Shown one piece after another: positions 9,844-20,731 of a stretch of 29,156 nucleotides of DNA; position 1 is the first letter of the stretch, and the number at the start of each line of letters is the position of its first letter. Below the pieces are notes generated by a model. The model ran no database searches. It was not told the origin of the DNA and was given only the letters and a program-made list of their open reading frames with translations. Source of the stretch: Pigoraptor chileana. Its lineage: Eukaryota > Opisthokonta > Filasterea. Both the position numbers and the translations under genes were made by a program. The stretch spans positions 1 to 29,156 of the forward strand of contig CALSCR010002517.1 of assembly GCA_943704495.1 (NCBI GenBank), written 5' to 3'.

Positions 9844-11794
9844 ATGGCATCCAAATTTCACGATACGAGCGATAGCAACTCGCTGTCGGATGACAACATC
9901 CTTGACGATATGGGGACATCGCATAACTCGGTCGACTACAAGGTATGCGCACACTCTTGCGATGCCGTCGAGTTTTTCGTTTTGCAATGGGTAGTGATTC
10001 GGGCATTTTCAGTTACATGTTTATATCGCATGTTCGGATCTTCCTTGCGAATGACTTCGGTGTGCTTGTATGTCGTATCTCCCGTTTCTAACCGCTCTCA
10101 ATCCACATACTAATAACAACAACATGGTCGTCGTCAAATAGATCCTGAGTGCCGCGAATGCACGCTTTGCACAGCCTGACGATCCTCCCCTTTACGCTGG
10201 CGAGAAGATCATTGTCATGGGTGCGTCACACGCTCTGTTGTCGTCAGTCGCTGATGCCATCATTTTGCTGTTTATGGACCACATTGCATTGTTCAATCTT
10301 GCTGGACCAATGCCATGCATTTGTGGTTTGGAGCTGTGGTTTGATTGTATGTACGCGCGATGTCCTGTTCGATTTGAGGATCGGTCGATATGCAATCAGG
10401 GATAAAACTATGCCGGCAATTGTACTGGCCAGAACGGTCATTTGTGTCGATTGTTTATTATTCCGTTGTACTTATTGTCGCACTCGGTGTTGTTGTTGTT
10501 GTTACTGCTGTTGTTGCTGGATGTTGTTGCGGAAGTGCAGCAAAGGATGTCAACTTCATTTGCCCGTATGCCGGCCCTACTAAGGGCACGCTGTTCATCA
10601 CAAACTACAAGGTCCATTTTCGCACGGCTGGATCGCAGGTATACCCGCCTGCCTTGTTGGGGCACACGTGCAAGACAGTACCCCAATGTGCCGATGTGTG
10701 GCTCCACATGCGCTATTGTTTGGCATATGTGTTTGTATAATGCACTGTGGCTTTCTGTGGGATTATTCTATCGCGTGGTTCCAATCAGCCCTCTTCCCAT
10801 CATGTGTGTGCATTTGTGCTCACCTTGTTGTTGTTCTTGCCGTGTGGTTGTTTGTTGTGGTTGTTGTTGTCGTCGTCTGCACCCACACGCACAGGCAAGC
10901 ACATCGGAGGGGTCAACAACAACCGTAAGTGCCCCCTTCCTGCTCATTCACGGTTGCCCGTCATTCAAAAAGCGCAACATCGAACATGCTTGCGTCCCCC
11001 TCCTTCTCTGTGCATGCCACCATTTTCGACATCGTCAATTTGCACATACATTTATGCTAATGTCTTTCAGTCTCACCCAAAGTAGTCTGCGTATGGTACA
11101 GTTGTTTGTTGTTTGTTGATTGAGTGATTGATTTTTGTGATTGATGGATTTTGTTGTTGTCTCCATCTCTGCGCAGAGTGAGTTTAGCGTCCCTCTTGGA
11201 AATGTGACCCGCATTGAGAAGATCGGCGGGCAGAATAGCCGCGGCGACAACTCATACGGCTTGGAGGTGCGTGTACTGAATGTGGCATTGCCTTAAAAGC
11301 AAGTTTTATACGGTATAGGATTGACTTGCACGGTAGCATTGCCGTATACAGCCAATCTATTTAAACCATGTAGCCCCCCAAAAAGTCTATTTTACTATTA
11401 CAGAGATGCAAACAACCGTATGCACTATCCACCCACACCTCTCGAGGGATCAAGCTAACAAATGTGCACCAACGCAACCATCCGCATGCAACGCACGCAG
11501 CTCTTCTGCAAGGATGTGCGCAATCTCCGCTTCAGCTTTGCGACAGAGGGGCGCTTCCGCAAGCACGTGTACGTTCCCATCATCACGTATGCGTTTCCCC
11601 TCAACCACGACCAGCAGCTGTTTGCCTTCTCATACACGGACGGCGGCTGCCCCGAGCACCTCAATGGATGGGGCGTCTACAATCCCGTCGACGAGTTTGC
11701 GCGGCTCGGCGTGCCAAACAAATCATGGCGCGTCGCACAGGTCAACTCAGAGTACAGTATATGCGACACTTACCCGTCGGTCGTCGCAGTGCCA

Positions 11795-11828
<34 letters not shown>

Positions 11829-14800
11829 CTGCAGTGGAATTATTCCTTCTGAGTATGGATGCATGAAGATAAGCGATGTTCCCTGTCTATGCGCATAGCA
11901 CACAAAACACTGACACGAACCCCTCACTCTCTCATTCTCTCACAAAACTTGCTCTCTATTAGCGCGGTGGACGACGCCCAGCTCACCGCCGTCGCCCAAT
12001 TTCGCAGCCGAGTGAGTGATCAGATCTGCTGTCGACTGATTTTATTTGTTTGTGTTGCGAGTGCAGAGAGTCGCAATTTTTTTATATCCAGTCGCTGTTG
12101 TTACAATGGCAGATTCGAGCCTTACTCTGTGGACATGTGCGCATCTATGTGCATCACGAATGCGTTGTCCCACTGGCACTTTCGTCAATACAACACAAAC
12201 ACATGCGCACACCCACAGCAACAAGTGGTTTTTGCAGTCACGGTGCTGACAATTTCCATCCACTCACAATTGCAAACGCATGCAAACGCATGCACACGCA
12301 CACGCACACATCACACACAGGGACGATTGCCGGTGCTGTCGTGGATACATCCAGAGCAGAAGGCATCGATCACCCGGTGCAGCCAACCCAAGGTCGGATT
12401 TGCTGCAAAGCGCTCCCCCGAGGACGAGGATCTTATTGCCAGGATCATCGAGGTATGTCACGTGCCAGAAAATATTCCCGGGCTGGCATCGATTCGTTTG
12501 GCTTCTTTATGCGTTTATGTCGGATTTCTTTCAGTCCTTAGTTTTCGAACAATGCACACAAGCATCCGAGTCTGCATTTTTATTAGTGGGAGTGCAAGAC
12601 AGTTATATAGTTATGACGTCCGGTTAGTAGTTTGGATGAAATTTGTTCAGGGCGAGCGCACCCAAGCGAGGATTTGTCTCTGTATTAACACATACCTCAT
12701 ATTCGTTCCCGCCTTGCCTTCGCCGCCCCTCGTTGCCGTTCACATGTGGGATGCAGGCAAACCCCAACTCGCGCAAACTGTACATTATGGACGCCCGCCC
12801 GCGCCTGAATGCGGAGGCAAACAAGGCGAAGGGCGCCGGTTACGAAAACGAAGAATTTTACTCAAACACAGAATTGGTGGGTGTGCATGATCGGCTGGAC
12901 GCGAATGTGTGTCACTATTTGGGTGTGTCTGTGTGAATGCTAACATTTCTTCTCTCTTGCATACACACACACACACACACTCTCACACAATGTCCTATCA
13001 TAAATCTAACATGTGTGTCACGCAGGTCTTCCTCAACATCGCGAACATCCACTCGATGCGAGACTCACTCAAGAAGCTCAAGGATATTGTGTTTCCTAAC
13101 ATCCCCGAGTCCAACTGGCTCTCCAGCCTGGATGCAACAAAGTGGCTTGGTGGGTGACGCAACCATGCAATCTCTCTCTTGTGTGGAGTTGAATTCCTAC
13201 TTCTATCACTTGAAATCCTACATCTCTTTTGTGGAATATGGGCATACTGACTAAATGGGCATACTAATGAAATCGTACATCTATGATTTATCTATTATGG
13301 TCATAACAAACTATCTTACATCACATGGTTCTCGCTAGCTTTGATTCAGTTTAAGCCCTCTCTTTTCTGCCCTGCGGCGAAGCCCACGCGCACAGCTCCC
13401 TAGATACTCACCTTGAAAAGTATCCGCTTACGAAACTTGTGTGTTGCATTATCTAATAACGACGACCTCTGCGTTTCCGTCGCACAAACACAACGCCCAA
13501 ACGATTCGCGTTGCAGATCACGTGCGCGGCGTACTCCAGGGGAGCGTCAAGATTGTGGACCTCGTCGAGCGGTCGGGGCACTCTGTGCTTGTGCACTGCT
13601 CGGACGGCTGGGACAGGACGTCACAGCTGACGTCAATTGCAATGCTGCTATTGGACCCCTTCTACCGAACCATCCGCGGTTTCGAGGTGTGTGGCTGTGT
13701 GTGACTGATGTGTGTTGTGTTGTTGTGCGTGGTAATGTTGTGTGCCTGCGCGTGTGTGTTTCATTTTTTTTGTGTGTGTTTGCACCGATATGTATGAGTG
13801 ACCCGTTAGCAGCAATTTATGTGTTGCGTGTTGTTGCGCATGCTTGTGTGCGCTTTGTTTTGGTTTGTTGATTCTTCTTGGCGTCCACAAGTATGTAGTA
13901 TGTTTAATGTCATCCGCAATGACCAGTAATGCGCCGATGTGCTCACCACTACTGTGCGGTTGTTGTGTGTGGATGCGTTGTGTGGATGCGTTGTGACAGG
14001 TGCTTGTGGAGAAGGAATGGCTGTCGTTTGGCCACAAATTTGCAGAGCGCATCGGACACGGCGACAATCACCATGCCAACGAGCAGCGGTCGCCCATCTT
14101 TCTCCAGTTTATCGACTGCGTGTGGCAGGCATGTATACATACTATACATATATATATATATATGGTGTGTGTGTGTGTGTGTTGTGTTGCCTATATGTGT
14201 TTATAATCTTTCGTGTAGTAATGTTTGCTGTAGTTCCTCTCTCGCGTCGCGTCCACTGGTGTAGTCAATTGGCAAGAGCATTGCGGATAAGATATGAATG
14301 TGCCGCTTTTTGTGCCACAGAGTCTATTAGTGCAATTCACTCGTTTGTGTACGCAATGGCATTGATGTGCAATTTTATACACATACGATACAAATTAGAC
14401 ATACACTGACACGCTTACGCAAACACAAACACAAACGCAATCACGCTCTTTCGCCCAAGCAGATCACCACGCAGTTTCCGTGTGCCTTTGAGTTTAACGA
14501 AAACTTTCTCGCGACGGTCATCGACCACAGCCACTCGTGCCTATTTGGCACGTTCCTGTGCAACTCTGAGGCAGAGCGCGTGAGAGAGGATCTCAAGAAC
14601 AAGACAGTGTCGCTGTGGTCGCACATCAACCAAAACGTCCGCCAGTTTACAAATCCGCTGTACCTCCCGTCCCTCCAACAGCACGTGCTCTACCCGAGTG
14701 CATCGGCAACCCGCCTCCGCTTTTGGAGCGGTTTTTACACCCGGTGGAACCCCCGTATGGTGCCGCAGGAGTCCATTCTCACTCGCAGCACCGAGCTTGT

Positions 14801-14873
14801 AGAGCTGTGCGCAAGGCTCAAGGCCGAGATCGATCACATGCAGGGAGACGGTGCGCTGCCGGCATCCCACTGA
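9844..14873 (+). CDS. Myotubularin phosphoinositide 3-phosphatase (MTM1/MTMR2 type)
   Basis: Twelve exons: 9844-9942, 10142-10220, 10541-10638, 11177-11266, 11501-11796, 11963-12011, 12321-12452, 12757-12876, 13026-13149, 13517-13686, 14000-14128, 14463-14873. They join in phase into 598 residues. Residues about 50-150 form the PH-GRAM domain ([20 protein letters not shown]). The phosphatase domain follows, with [25 protein letters not shown] and [18 protein letters not shown]. The full catalytic loop [14 protein letters not shown] has Cys390 and Arg396, so it is predicted active on PI3P and PI(3,5)P2 in endosomal membranes rather than a dead paralogue. After NPLYL...HVLYPSA and RWNPRM comes a short Leu/Glu/Lys stretch ([15 protein letters not shown]), a minimal coiled coil. 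There is no PDZ-binding tail or FYVE domain. The intron after exon 11 starts with GC. A 30-nt microexon may lie between exons 3 and 4. Confidence 0.95.
10895..10924 (+). other. Candidate 30-nt cassette microexon in the myotubularin gene
   Basis: The interval is bounded by a good acceptor (pyrimidine-rich tract, CACACGCACAG ending 10894) and a consensus donor (GTAAGT at 10925). It is exactly ten codons, open in the gene's phase 0, and encodes [10 protein letters not shown]. It would extend a PH-GRAM loop (after TAGSQ, before SEFSVPLG). It splits a 538-base intron, the longest in the gene, into 256 and 252 bases, typical sizes here. Family alignment does not require it, so it may be constitutive, alternative or a decoy. 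Confidence 0.45.
11797..11827. repeat. (GT)15 beginning exactly at a splice donor
   Basis: The intron after myotubularin exon 5 opens directly with an uninterrupted GT tract, so the donor GT is the first unit of the microsatellite. Confidence 0.9.
14146..14181. repeat. (TA)n(GT)n compound microsatellite, myotubularin intron 11
   Basis: A TA run followed directly by a GT run near the start of the intron that begins with GC at 14129. Confidence 0.9.
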
Positions 14874-15603
14874 AGAGATAAGGAGAGAGAGGGAGAGAGA
14901 GGGATAGGGAGGGAGGTGACGGCGCAATGTCTCCGATTGTTGCTGCCGAAGCAAAAAGAGGATAGGATATTTTTCTCTTAGTTGGCAGGGAAAGAGATTC
15001 GATCTCGGAGGTCTGCCGCTTTGCCTTTGCATCTTGTTTTAGGTTGTGTCTTTTTGCGCCGTCATTTCGCTGCGTTGCGCTGATAGTGTGCGTGTTGGTG
15101 ATCGTTTCCGCTTATGTACAGTCTGTGTAAAATTCAACACAAAAGAAACGGATATGTCTTTGCGAGTGTTTTCGTTTTGTTCCTAAACTTAAATGGCGCA
15201 GTGTTGGCATCTACACTCTTATTTGTGAGAGTCTCTGGATGTGTGCTGGACCGTCCATGCGCATGCCAAACACAAACACGCATTGGACTCACTCACACTC
15301 TTTTGTGTGCCCACGGCTCACAGCATATCAGCCGTGCAGAAACACAAGCCGCAATAAACTGTTAAATCCCACAAGCACGTCACTCTCCACTACAAAATGG
15401 CGAGATCTGCCGCTTTGTGCGCCCCAATGCAAACTCACTCCTTTACAACTCTGAATCAGAGGAGTGACTTCAAAAGTGCATAAAATCAGGGTGCAAGATA
15501 TGTATGGAGCACGCTTCACGGCCCTGCAACGACTGGCGAAGAAACAAAAGAAGCACACACATAAAGACAAAACGGAAAAAATAAACACAACAGCGAATCC
15601 TTT
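14874..15603. other. Convergent spacer, myotubularin / NIP7
   Basis: About 730 bases holding the 3' UTRs of two convergent genes. A purine-rich GAGAGAGGGAGAGA stretch follows the myotubularin stop (14879-14915). An AATAAA at about 15352 is a possible + strand polyadenylation signal, although it is nearly 480 bases after the stop. No gene is evident. Confidence 0.5.
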
Positions 15604-16608
15604 TTACAAGAGAGTGTCCTCGTCACGGAGGTACTCGCCCACATCTGCCTGGTGAAAGGCCACAATGCCGGTCGGGTCGAGCTTGCGGCAGTCCTGCGTC
15701 GACTTTGACGCGACGCCAAAGCCAAGCGGAAGATCCGCCATGGAATAGACCACGACTCCCTAGTCATGCCGAGAAGATGCGTCCAGGTTATATGTTTGCC
15801 GTGTATGGGAAAGAAAGAGTGAGAGGGAGAGATACGAATAGCCCGGTGAGTGAGGTAGAATGCTGGTACAAAAACGCCTCATCTTGAGACAGACACAAAA
15901 CCGGACGTCTCATTCACAACCATCACAAGTGTGCGCCAGCCCATAGACCGACGTGCATACGACGAGTGCTGTTGAGTGTTGTGCGAACAGACACAACATT
16001 TGACGCACACCCACAGACCAACACACACACGCATTGCGCACCTGATACTGCTCGGTGTTCTCAGTTATCCTGCCAAGGCCGTTCTTGGTCACGTGGTTTC
16101 CGTAAAGGAACGATTGCTCTGCGCTTGGCTTGACCCAAATCTTGAACTTGGCATACGGTGCAAGGAAGTCAAGGGCAGTCACGTGCAGGCGGAACTTGCC
16201 GCCCTTAGAGAAGCGACCGATGCATGTCCCGAGGCTGATGAGGTTATCCCGAGACACATTCGACGCCTGGAGTAGTCAGCATCAGATAGCAAAGGGAGGT
16301 GAGTTCAAGCGCACTACATTACAAGAACCCCGCAATAATATGAGACACTCGCTCCACGGACGACACACGTCGTCACACGGATCAGATCGGGCATCCACAA
16401 CACACAAATGGCAACCGCAGTTTGTATCAATTAGCGTGCCACATACCTTCTTCATTATCTTCTCACTGACATAATAGATACGGTCCCGGTGATACCGAAA
16501 GCAATATTCGCCGTCCGGTCGCTCAAGCAGAAGCTTGATGTTGGCGCCGATATACTTTGCAAGCTTTTCAAAGACAGACTTTGTCTCTTCATCTGTGAGG
16601 GGTCGCAT
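15604..16608 (-). CDS. NIP7: 60S ribosome biogenesis factor NIP7
   Basis: Three exons (16447-16608, 16042-16266, 15604-15759) with GT-AG introns join in phase into 180 residues, exactly the usual NIP7 length. NIP7 is a nucleolar pre-60S assembly factor needed for 27S pre-rRNA processing. The N-terminal part has [20 protein letters not shown] and [10 protein letters not shown]. The C-terminal PUA RNA-binding domain has [40 protein letters not shown] and [20 protein letters not shown]. The tail reads [19 protein letters not shown]. The ATG at 16608 matches the family start. A longer in-frame upstream extension to 16818 has no homology and is rejected. The gene diverges from SF3A3 with about 625 bases between the start codons. 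Confidence 0.97.
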
Positions 16609-17233
16609 TTTCTGATACGGCGGCAGATCGCCGGCACTATTCAATATATGGACACTGCGAATCACCAATATAAAAAGTAACGCAACAGTATATGTATAAA
16701 GAATACGTGAGAATATTATTCTCTGAAAAGGTTCGTATGTGAAATCTTTTCTGCAATATTGCGATTGAATGCCGTCTACTGCCCCAGTCCCACGTGCAAA
16801 GTGGAAACGGCTTGTCACGTGACTATTAATTTATGGTAATTGTGTTTTCATATTGACATATATGGTTAATAAGATTTCATGCACAACATGTATGGTACAT
16901 TATGGTTGCATATTAACATATTTGGTTAATAGAATTTTATACGCCAAATGTTATGGTAATTGTGTCTGCGTAGTGACATATATGGGGTAACGAGATTTAA
17001 TACGCCAAAAGAGGATCTTTTGAGCTTGTCATGTGCACGCACAGATTCCGGAACGGTTGTCGCTCATCCCAATCCTCTTTTTTAAAACATTCATCTTCAT
17101 TCACCTCGACAAAAATCAAGGCAGGATATCTTATCTTTATTTGCGCGCGTAATATTCAGAGCTTTTTTCTAAAAATCACGTTATAGAGCAGGGCGCACAC
17201 TGTGAGTCGTGGTGTGTGTGTGTGTGTGTGACG
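16609..17233. promoter_or_regulatory. Divergent promoter region, NIP7 / SF3A3
   Basis: A 625-base head-to-head spacer between two core RNA-biogenesis genes. It contains an AT-rich imperfect tandem repeat (separate entry). A (GT)n run at 17212-17230 ends only three bases before the SF3A3 start codon, so it forms the end of that gene's 5' UTR. I see no clear TATA box. Confidence 0.5.
16832..17010. repeat. Three-copy, about 60-bp imperfect tandem repeat
   Basis: Copies start at about 16832, 16891 and 16952. Each opens with TATGGTA, carries a -ACATAT-TGG-TAA- block and ends with a CAACATG or CGCCAAA-type segment. Divergence between copies is moderate. It is AT-rich and lies between the NIP7 and SF3A3 starts. 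Confidence 0.85.
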
Positions 17234-20200
17234 ATGGAGACTGTTGTGGATCAGCAGCGCCGCTACCACGAGGAGCTTGAACGGCTCGAAGTGGCGGCAG
17301 CAAATGAGTTGGCACTGCGTGGCAAGACGGTGAGTGGCATGGATCCCCCTTTGTTGCGGTTGCGTTATGTTGGAGGGCTGCGGGTGCACGGTTGAAATCT
17401 TGATTTTGAGTTGCCTGTGGGTTGTAACATTGTATTGCGCCACTGGACAAGTGCTTTATTTTCGCATGTGTTTTATTTATCGCTCAAATCGTTTTGTGTT
17501 TTTGTTTTTAAGCTATCAACAACGTTCCGCGTACTTTGAGATCGAACTCCTTTTGGGACTTTTGAGTGCAATTCTATGCTTTTCACATCAGCGCGTGCCT
17601 GTGGATAACATTGGCTCAATATCCCCGTCTCACAACACCCCATTTCGATTGCAGCTCAAAGAGCAAATCAACACGGACAACAGAGTCCTTGCCCTTCTGG
17701 GACGAATTCAGTCACGCAGCAAGGACTTGATTGCGCTGTATGAGGACAATGACGGGTGGGTGAATTGCCATCCAATCTTCTTTCTGACTTGAGACTCCGT
17801 TTGCCCGCAGCCTGTAGTCTCATTCGTGATGGCGTTTGTGGTTGTTTGGTCACGCAGTCTCCGAAAGGCAGAGATTACTGCCTTCTCGACTGGCAACGAA
17901 TTTTCAGAGTTTTATGACCGCCTCAAGACTCTCAAGGACTACCATAGGCGGAATCCCAACGAGGTGTGTGTGTGTGTGTGTGTGTGTGTATGCATGTATA
18001 CATGTGTGTGTGTGTGTGTGTGCGTGTTCGAATCAACCTAACAATCATATGATGCCGGATTTTTGGTTTCATATGAGTGGCAAGAATTGAAAGTGGGGAT
18101 GTCCATCTGCGTCAATACTAGTGTGAAGTAGGGACTTAAAGGGTTCAAAAGAAGCGCCTGAATTTGTGGCACTCCCGCCTCGTCGCAAATACCAAATACT
18201 GTGCATCTCAACACGCTCTCTCTCATTGCACTGCCATTGTTGTACTTAGATCGCCGAGCCGATGGAGATGGAGTTCCTCGCGCACAAGCCCAAGAGAACC
18301 GCGGATGTGGCGGATGGCGACGGCAACGGAGAGGAGGAGGTCGAGGAGGACGCGATGATGGTTGTTTTCACTGACGAAGAAGGCTGCGGGCGGTACCTCG
18401 ATCTCCACGAGCGATTCAATGAATTTTTGAACGTCAAGGGCATGGAGCGCGTCGACTATCTCACATATCTCCAGACGTTTGACAACTTTTTCGATATTCC
18501 CAAGGAGAAGAAAATGCAGGAGTACAAGAGGTAGGGTTGTTTGTGGTATGGTTGTTGTTTGTGTGCCGACCCTCGTGCACTCTAGGATCTATTGGGCAAT
18601 ACTGGAATAGGCGGCACGGAAGAGAAACGTGTGTATGTATGTGTATGTGTGTGTTTGGGGGGGGGGGGGTATGTATGCCACACCAGCATTAGGTTGCCTT
18701 GTTGTGAAACGGATGTCTTACTATGACACACTCTGTGACATTGTCTGTGATGTCGTCGTTTGCAGCTATGTGCAATCGCTGCGTAACTATCTTCGCGACT
18801 ACCACGTGCGCGTGAACCCGCTGTACGATCTTGACGGAGACCTGTCACACGCGCGCGATGCATTTGATCAGCAGTGGTCAGCGGGCCGTTTCATGGGGTG
18901 GGAAGGCGTCGGCGGCGACAACGATGGCGGGAATGGAGCACCTGCGTCTCTCTTTTGTGTCGCGTGCGGAAAGGATTTTGCAAAGCAGACAGTGTTTGAT
19001 GCCCATCTCAAGGGGCAGAAGCACGTGAAGGCGGCGCAGCGTTTGGCGGCGGAGGGAAAGTCATTTTCCGCCGGGGACGTGGACGAGGCGCGGCGATCAC
19101 GCGAGGCCGAGAAAAATTTGAAGCTGCGCGAGGTGGCAGTGCTTGAGGCGGAGGTGCGTGCAGTGCTTCCACTCGCCCACCAACGGATGGAGGAAATCGT
19201 TGATTATTTCTGACAATTGTTTTTTCTTCTTCTCAAATCAATCGTATTTGCTCTGTCAGGTGTATGCTCTTGTTGAGCTCCTCGGTGAACAGAGGCAGGC
19301 CACGCGTGCAGAAGTGGAGCGCAAGCAGGCACGTACCGCCGACGAGATCTACGCCGAGCACGAGGAGGCAGAGGCAGAACTGGACGACGATGACGATGAC
19401 GCCGACAAGCCCATATACAACCCAAAGGTATGATGACCGAAAGGCACTGAAAATGTGAAATTCTGCGCTTTGTTGTTGAGGGACAAAGAAAAAACATGGA
19501 ATAGTTTTTAATAATTTGCTTGTTGTCTTTTGTCTGCGTTTTCACAGAACGTACCGCTCGGTTGGGATGGCAAGCCCATTCCATACTGGCTGTACAAGCT
19601 CCACGGTCTGAACATATCGTACGACTGCGAGATTTGTGGCAACCAGAGCTATCGTGGACCAAAGGCATTCCAGCGACATTTTCAGGTGGGTTCATTGCAC
19701 GAACGAGTGTCGTCATTGTGTTTGTTTTGTTTGTTCAAGTGTCCTTGGGGCACACACGCACGGTACTCTCGGCATTCTGCTTTTGCTTCGTGGACAAGAA
19801 GTGCGCGATAAGCGTCTTGAGGAATCCTGCTCTTTGTTGCTCATCTTAGCATTGGCTCTTCCCACATTTTCAGGAGTGGCGACATGCCCACGGCATGCGG
19901 CAACTGGGCATCCCAAACACACGCCACTTTCTCAATGTCACCAAGATCGATGACGCCCGTGCATGTATCCGCTCCATGTTTTCAATGTTTTTTTGTTTTG
20001 TTTGCTTATTAGTGCCCGCTCATCTGTGGCTGCCTGTGCTACATCATGAGCAAATGTGCCGTGCTGTACTCTCGCTTGCCCATCATGCACATGACGACAA
20101 AAGACCACCTATTTTTCGCCTTGACTTGATTTTCCGTTGTTGCATTTCGCGGATGACAGTGTGGGATCGCATCAAGGGACTGAAGAAAGTGGAGAGCTTC

Positions 20201-20293
20201 AAGGCCGATGTGGAGGAAGAGTACGAGGACACACAGGGCAACGTTGTTAACAAAAAGATTTACGAAGATCTGCGCCGCCAGGGACTGTTGTGA
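17234..20293 (+). CDS. SF3A3: Splicing factor 3A subunit 3 (SF3a60/Prp9)
   Basis: Nine exons: 17234-17329, 17655-17755, 17858-17963, 18250-18530, 18766-19153, 19260-19427, 19548-19685, 19874-19958, 20160-20293. They join in phase into 498 residues, close to the human 501. SF3a60 is part of the U2 snRNP and helps branch-site recognition. Seen are [18 protein letters not shown], the SF3a-binding region [11 protein letters not shown]...[26 protein letters not shown] and [14 protein letters not shown]. The C-terminal core has [20 protein letters not shown] and the zinc finger C407/C410/H424/H430 ([11 protein letters not shown]...), ending [14 protein letters not shown]. At residues 259-281 there is an additional C-x2-C-x12-H-x5-H finger (C259, C262, H275, H281), where animal and plant proteins have a SAP-like region. 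An acidic stretch with six Asp precedes KPIYNPK. Confidence 0.97.
17964..18023. repeat. (GT)13 starting at a splice donor plus a second GT run, SF3A3 intron 3
   Basis: The intron after exon 3 begins directly with about 13 GT units. It continues through a short TATGCATGTATACATG spacer into a second GT run. Confidence 0.9.
18657..18669 (+). repeat. G13 homopolymer in SF3A3 intron 4
   Basis: Thirteen consecutive G within the intron 18531-18765, following a GTATGT-rich stretch. Homopolymers of this length are prone to length variation and sequencing error. Confidence 0.9.
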
Positions 20294-20347
20294 GCTTGAT
20301 GCGCTCCCTGAGAGCACGAAGATTCAGCCACATTGCGTCTCTTCGGG

Positions 20348-20353
20348 ATTAAA
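20348..20353 (+). terminator. Possible SF3A3 polyadenylation signal (ATTAAA)
   Basis: The common variant signal ATTAAA lies 55 bases after the SF3A3 stop codon and is followed by a GT-rich stretch. This is motif and position only. Confidence 0.3.
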
Positions 20354-20493
20354 GCTGCATTCCTAAATTGTGTGTCATTTCCCCCAGATTTTGGGCCCCA
20401 GTTCAGCTTTTCCAGTTTGTTATGTTAGTAACCGATTGCGAGCGCTCGGAGAATGTTCTTCATCAGCTATCAGACAGGCAATGATTGAAAAAA

Positions 20494-20513
20494 CCAGGGG
20501 TAAGTACCCCTGG
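20494..20513. repeat. 9-bp perfect inverted repeat
   Basis: CCAGGGGTA and its exact complement TACCCCTGG are separated by two bases, with A-rich sequence on both sides. Confidence 0.8.
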
Positions 20514-20731
20514 AAAAACCGAACTGATGCGCCGACCCGGGATAATGTAACTCAGTTTATCCAGACTCGAACGATCCGCGCATGGGCGGCGCCGCTAATT
20601 AATCGGACGATAACAACAGCCTGACAAGTAAGACACGGCACACGCACAGACTGCTGCGGCACACACACTGCACACACACATACACTGAGTCGTGGATTAC
20701 CGATATAAAATTTAGTCAGTCCGCCATCGGC

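Larger units (their letters stand above)
20294..20731. other. Convergent spacer, SF3A3 / scramblase
   Basis: About 440 bases at the boundary between the intron-rich and intron-poor blocks. It has a possible SF3A3 polyadenylation signal at 20348-20353, a short hairpin-like inverted repeat at 20494-20513 and a CA-rich stretch near 20635-20690. No gene is seen. Confidence 0.5.

Noticed and set aside
10442-11119. 225-codon + frame
   Set aside because: It spans two introns of the myotubularin gene and overlaps exon 3 in the wrong frame. The Cys/Leu/Val richness comes from GTT/TGT repeats.
11859-12890. 343-codon + frame
   Set aside because: It reads through three myotubularin introns. It contains the exon 7 segment in frame, but the rest is intronic translation.
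16609-16818. Upstream in-frame extension of NIP7 to a Met at 16818
   Set aside because: The family start MRPL is at 16608, and the extension has no homology.
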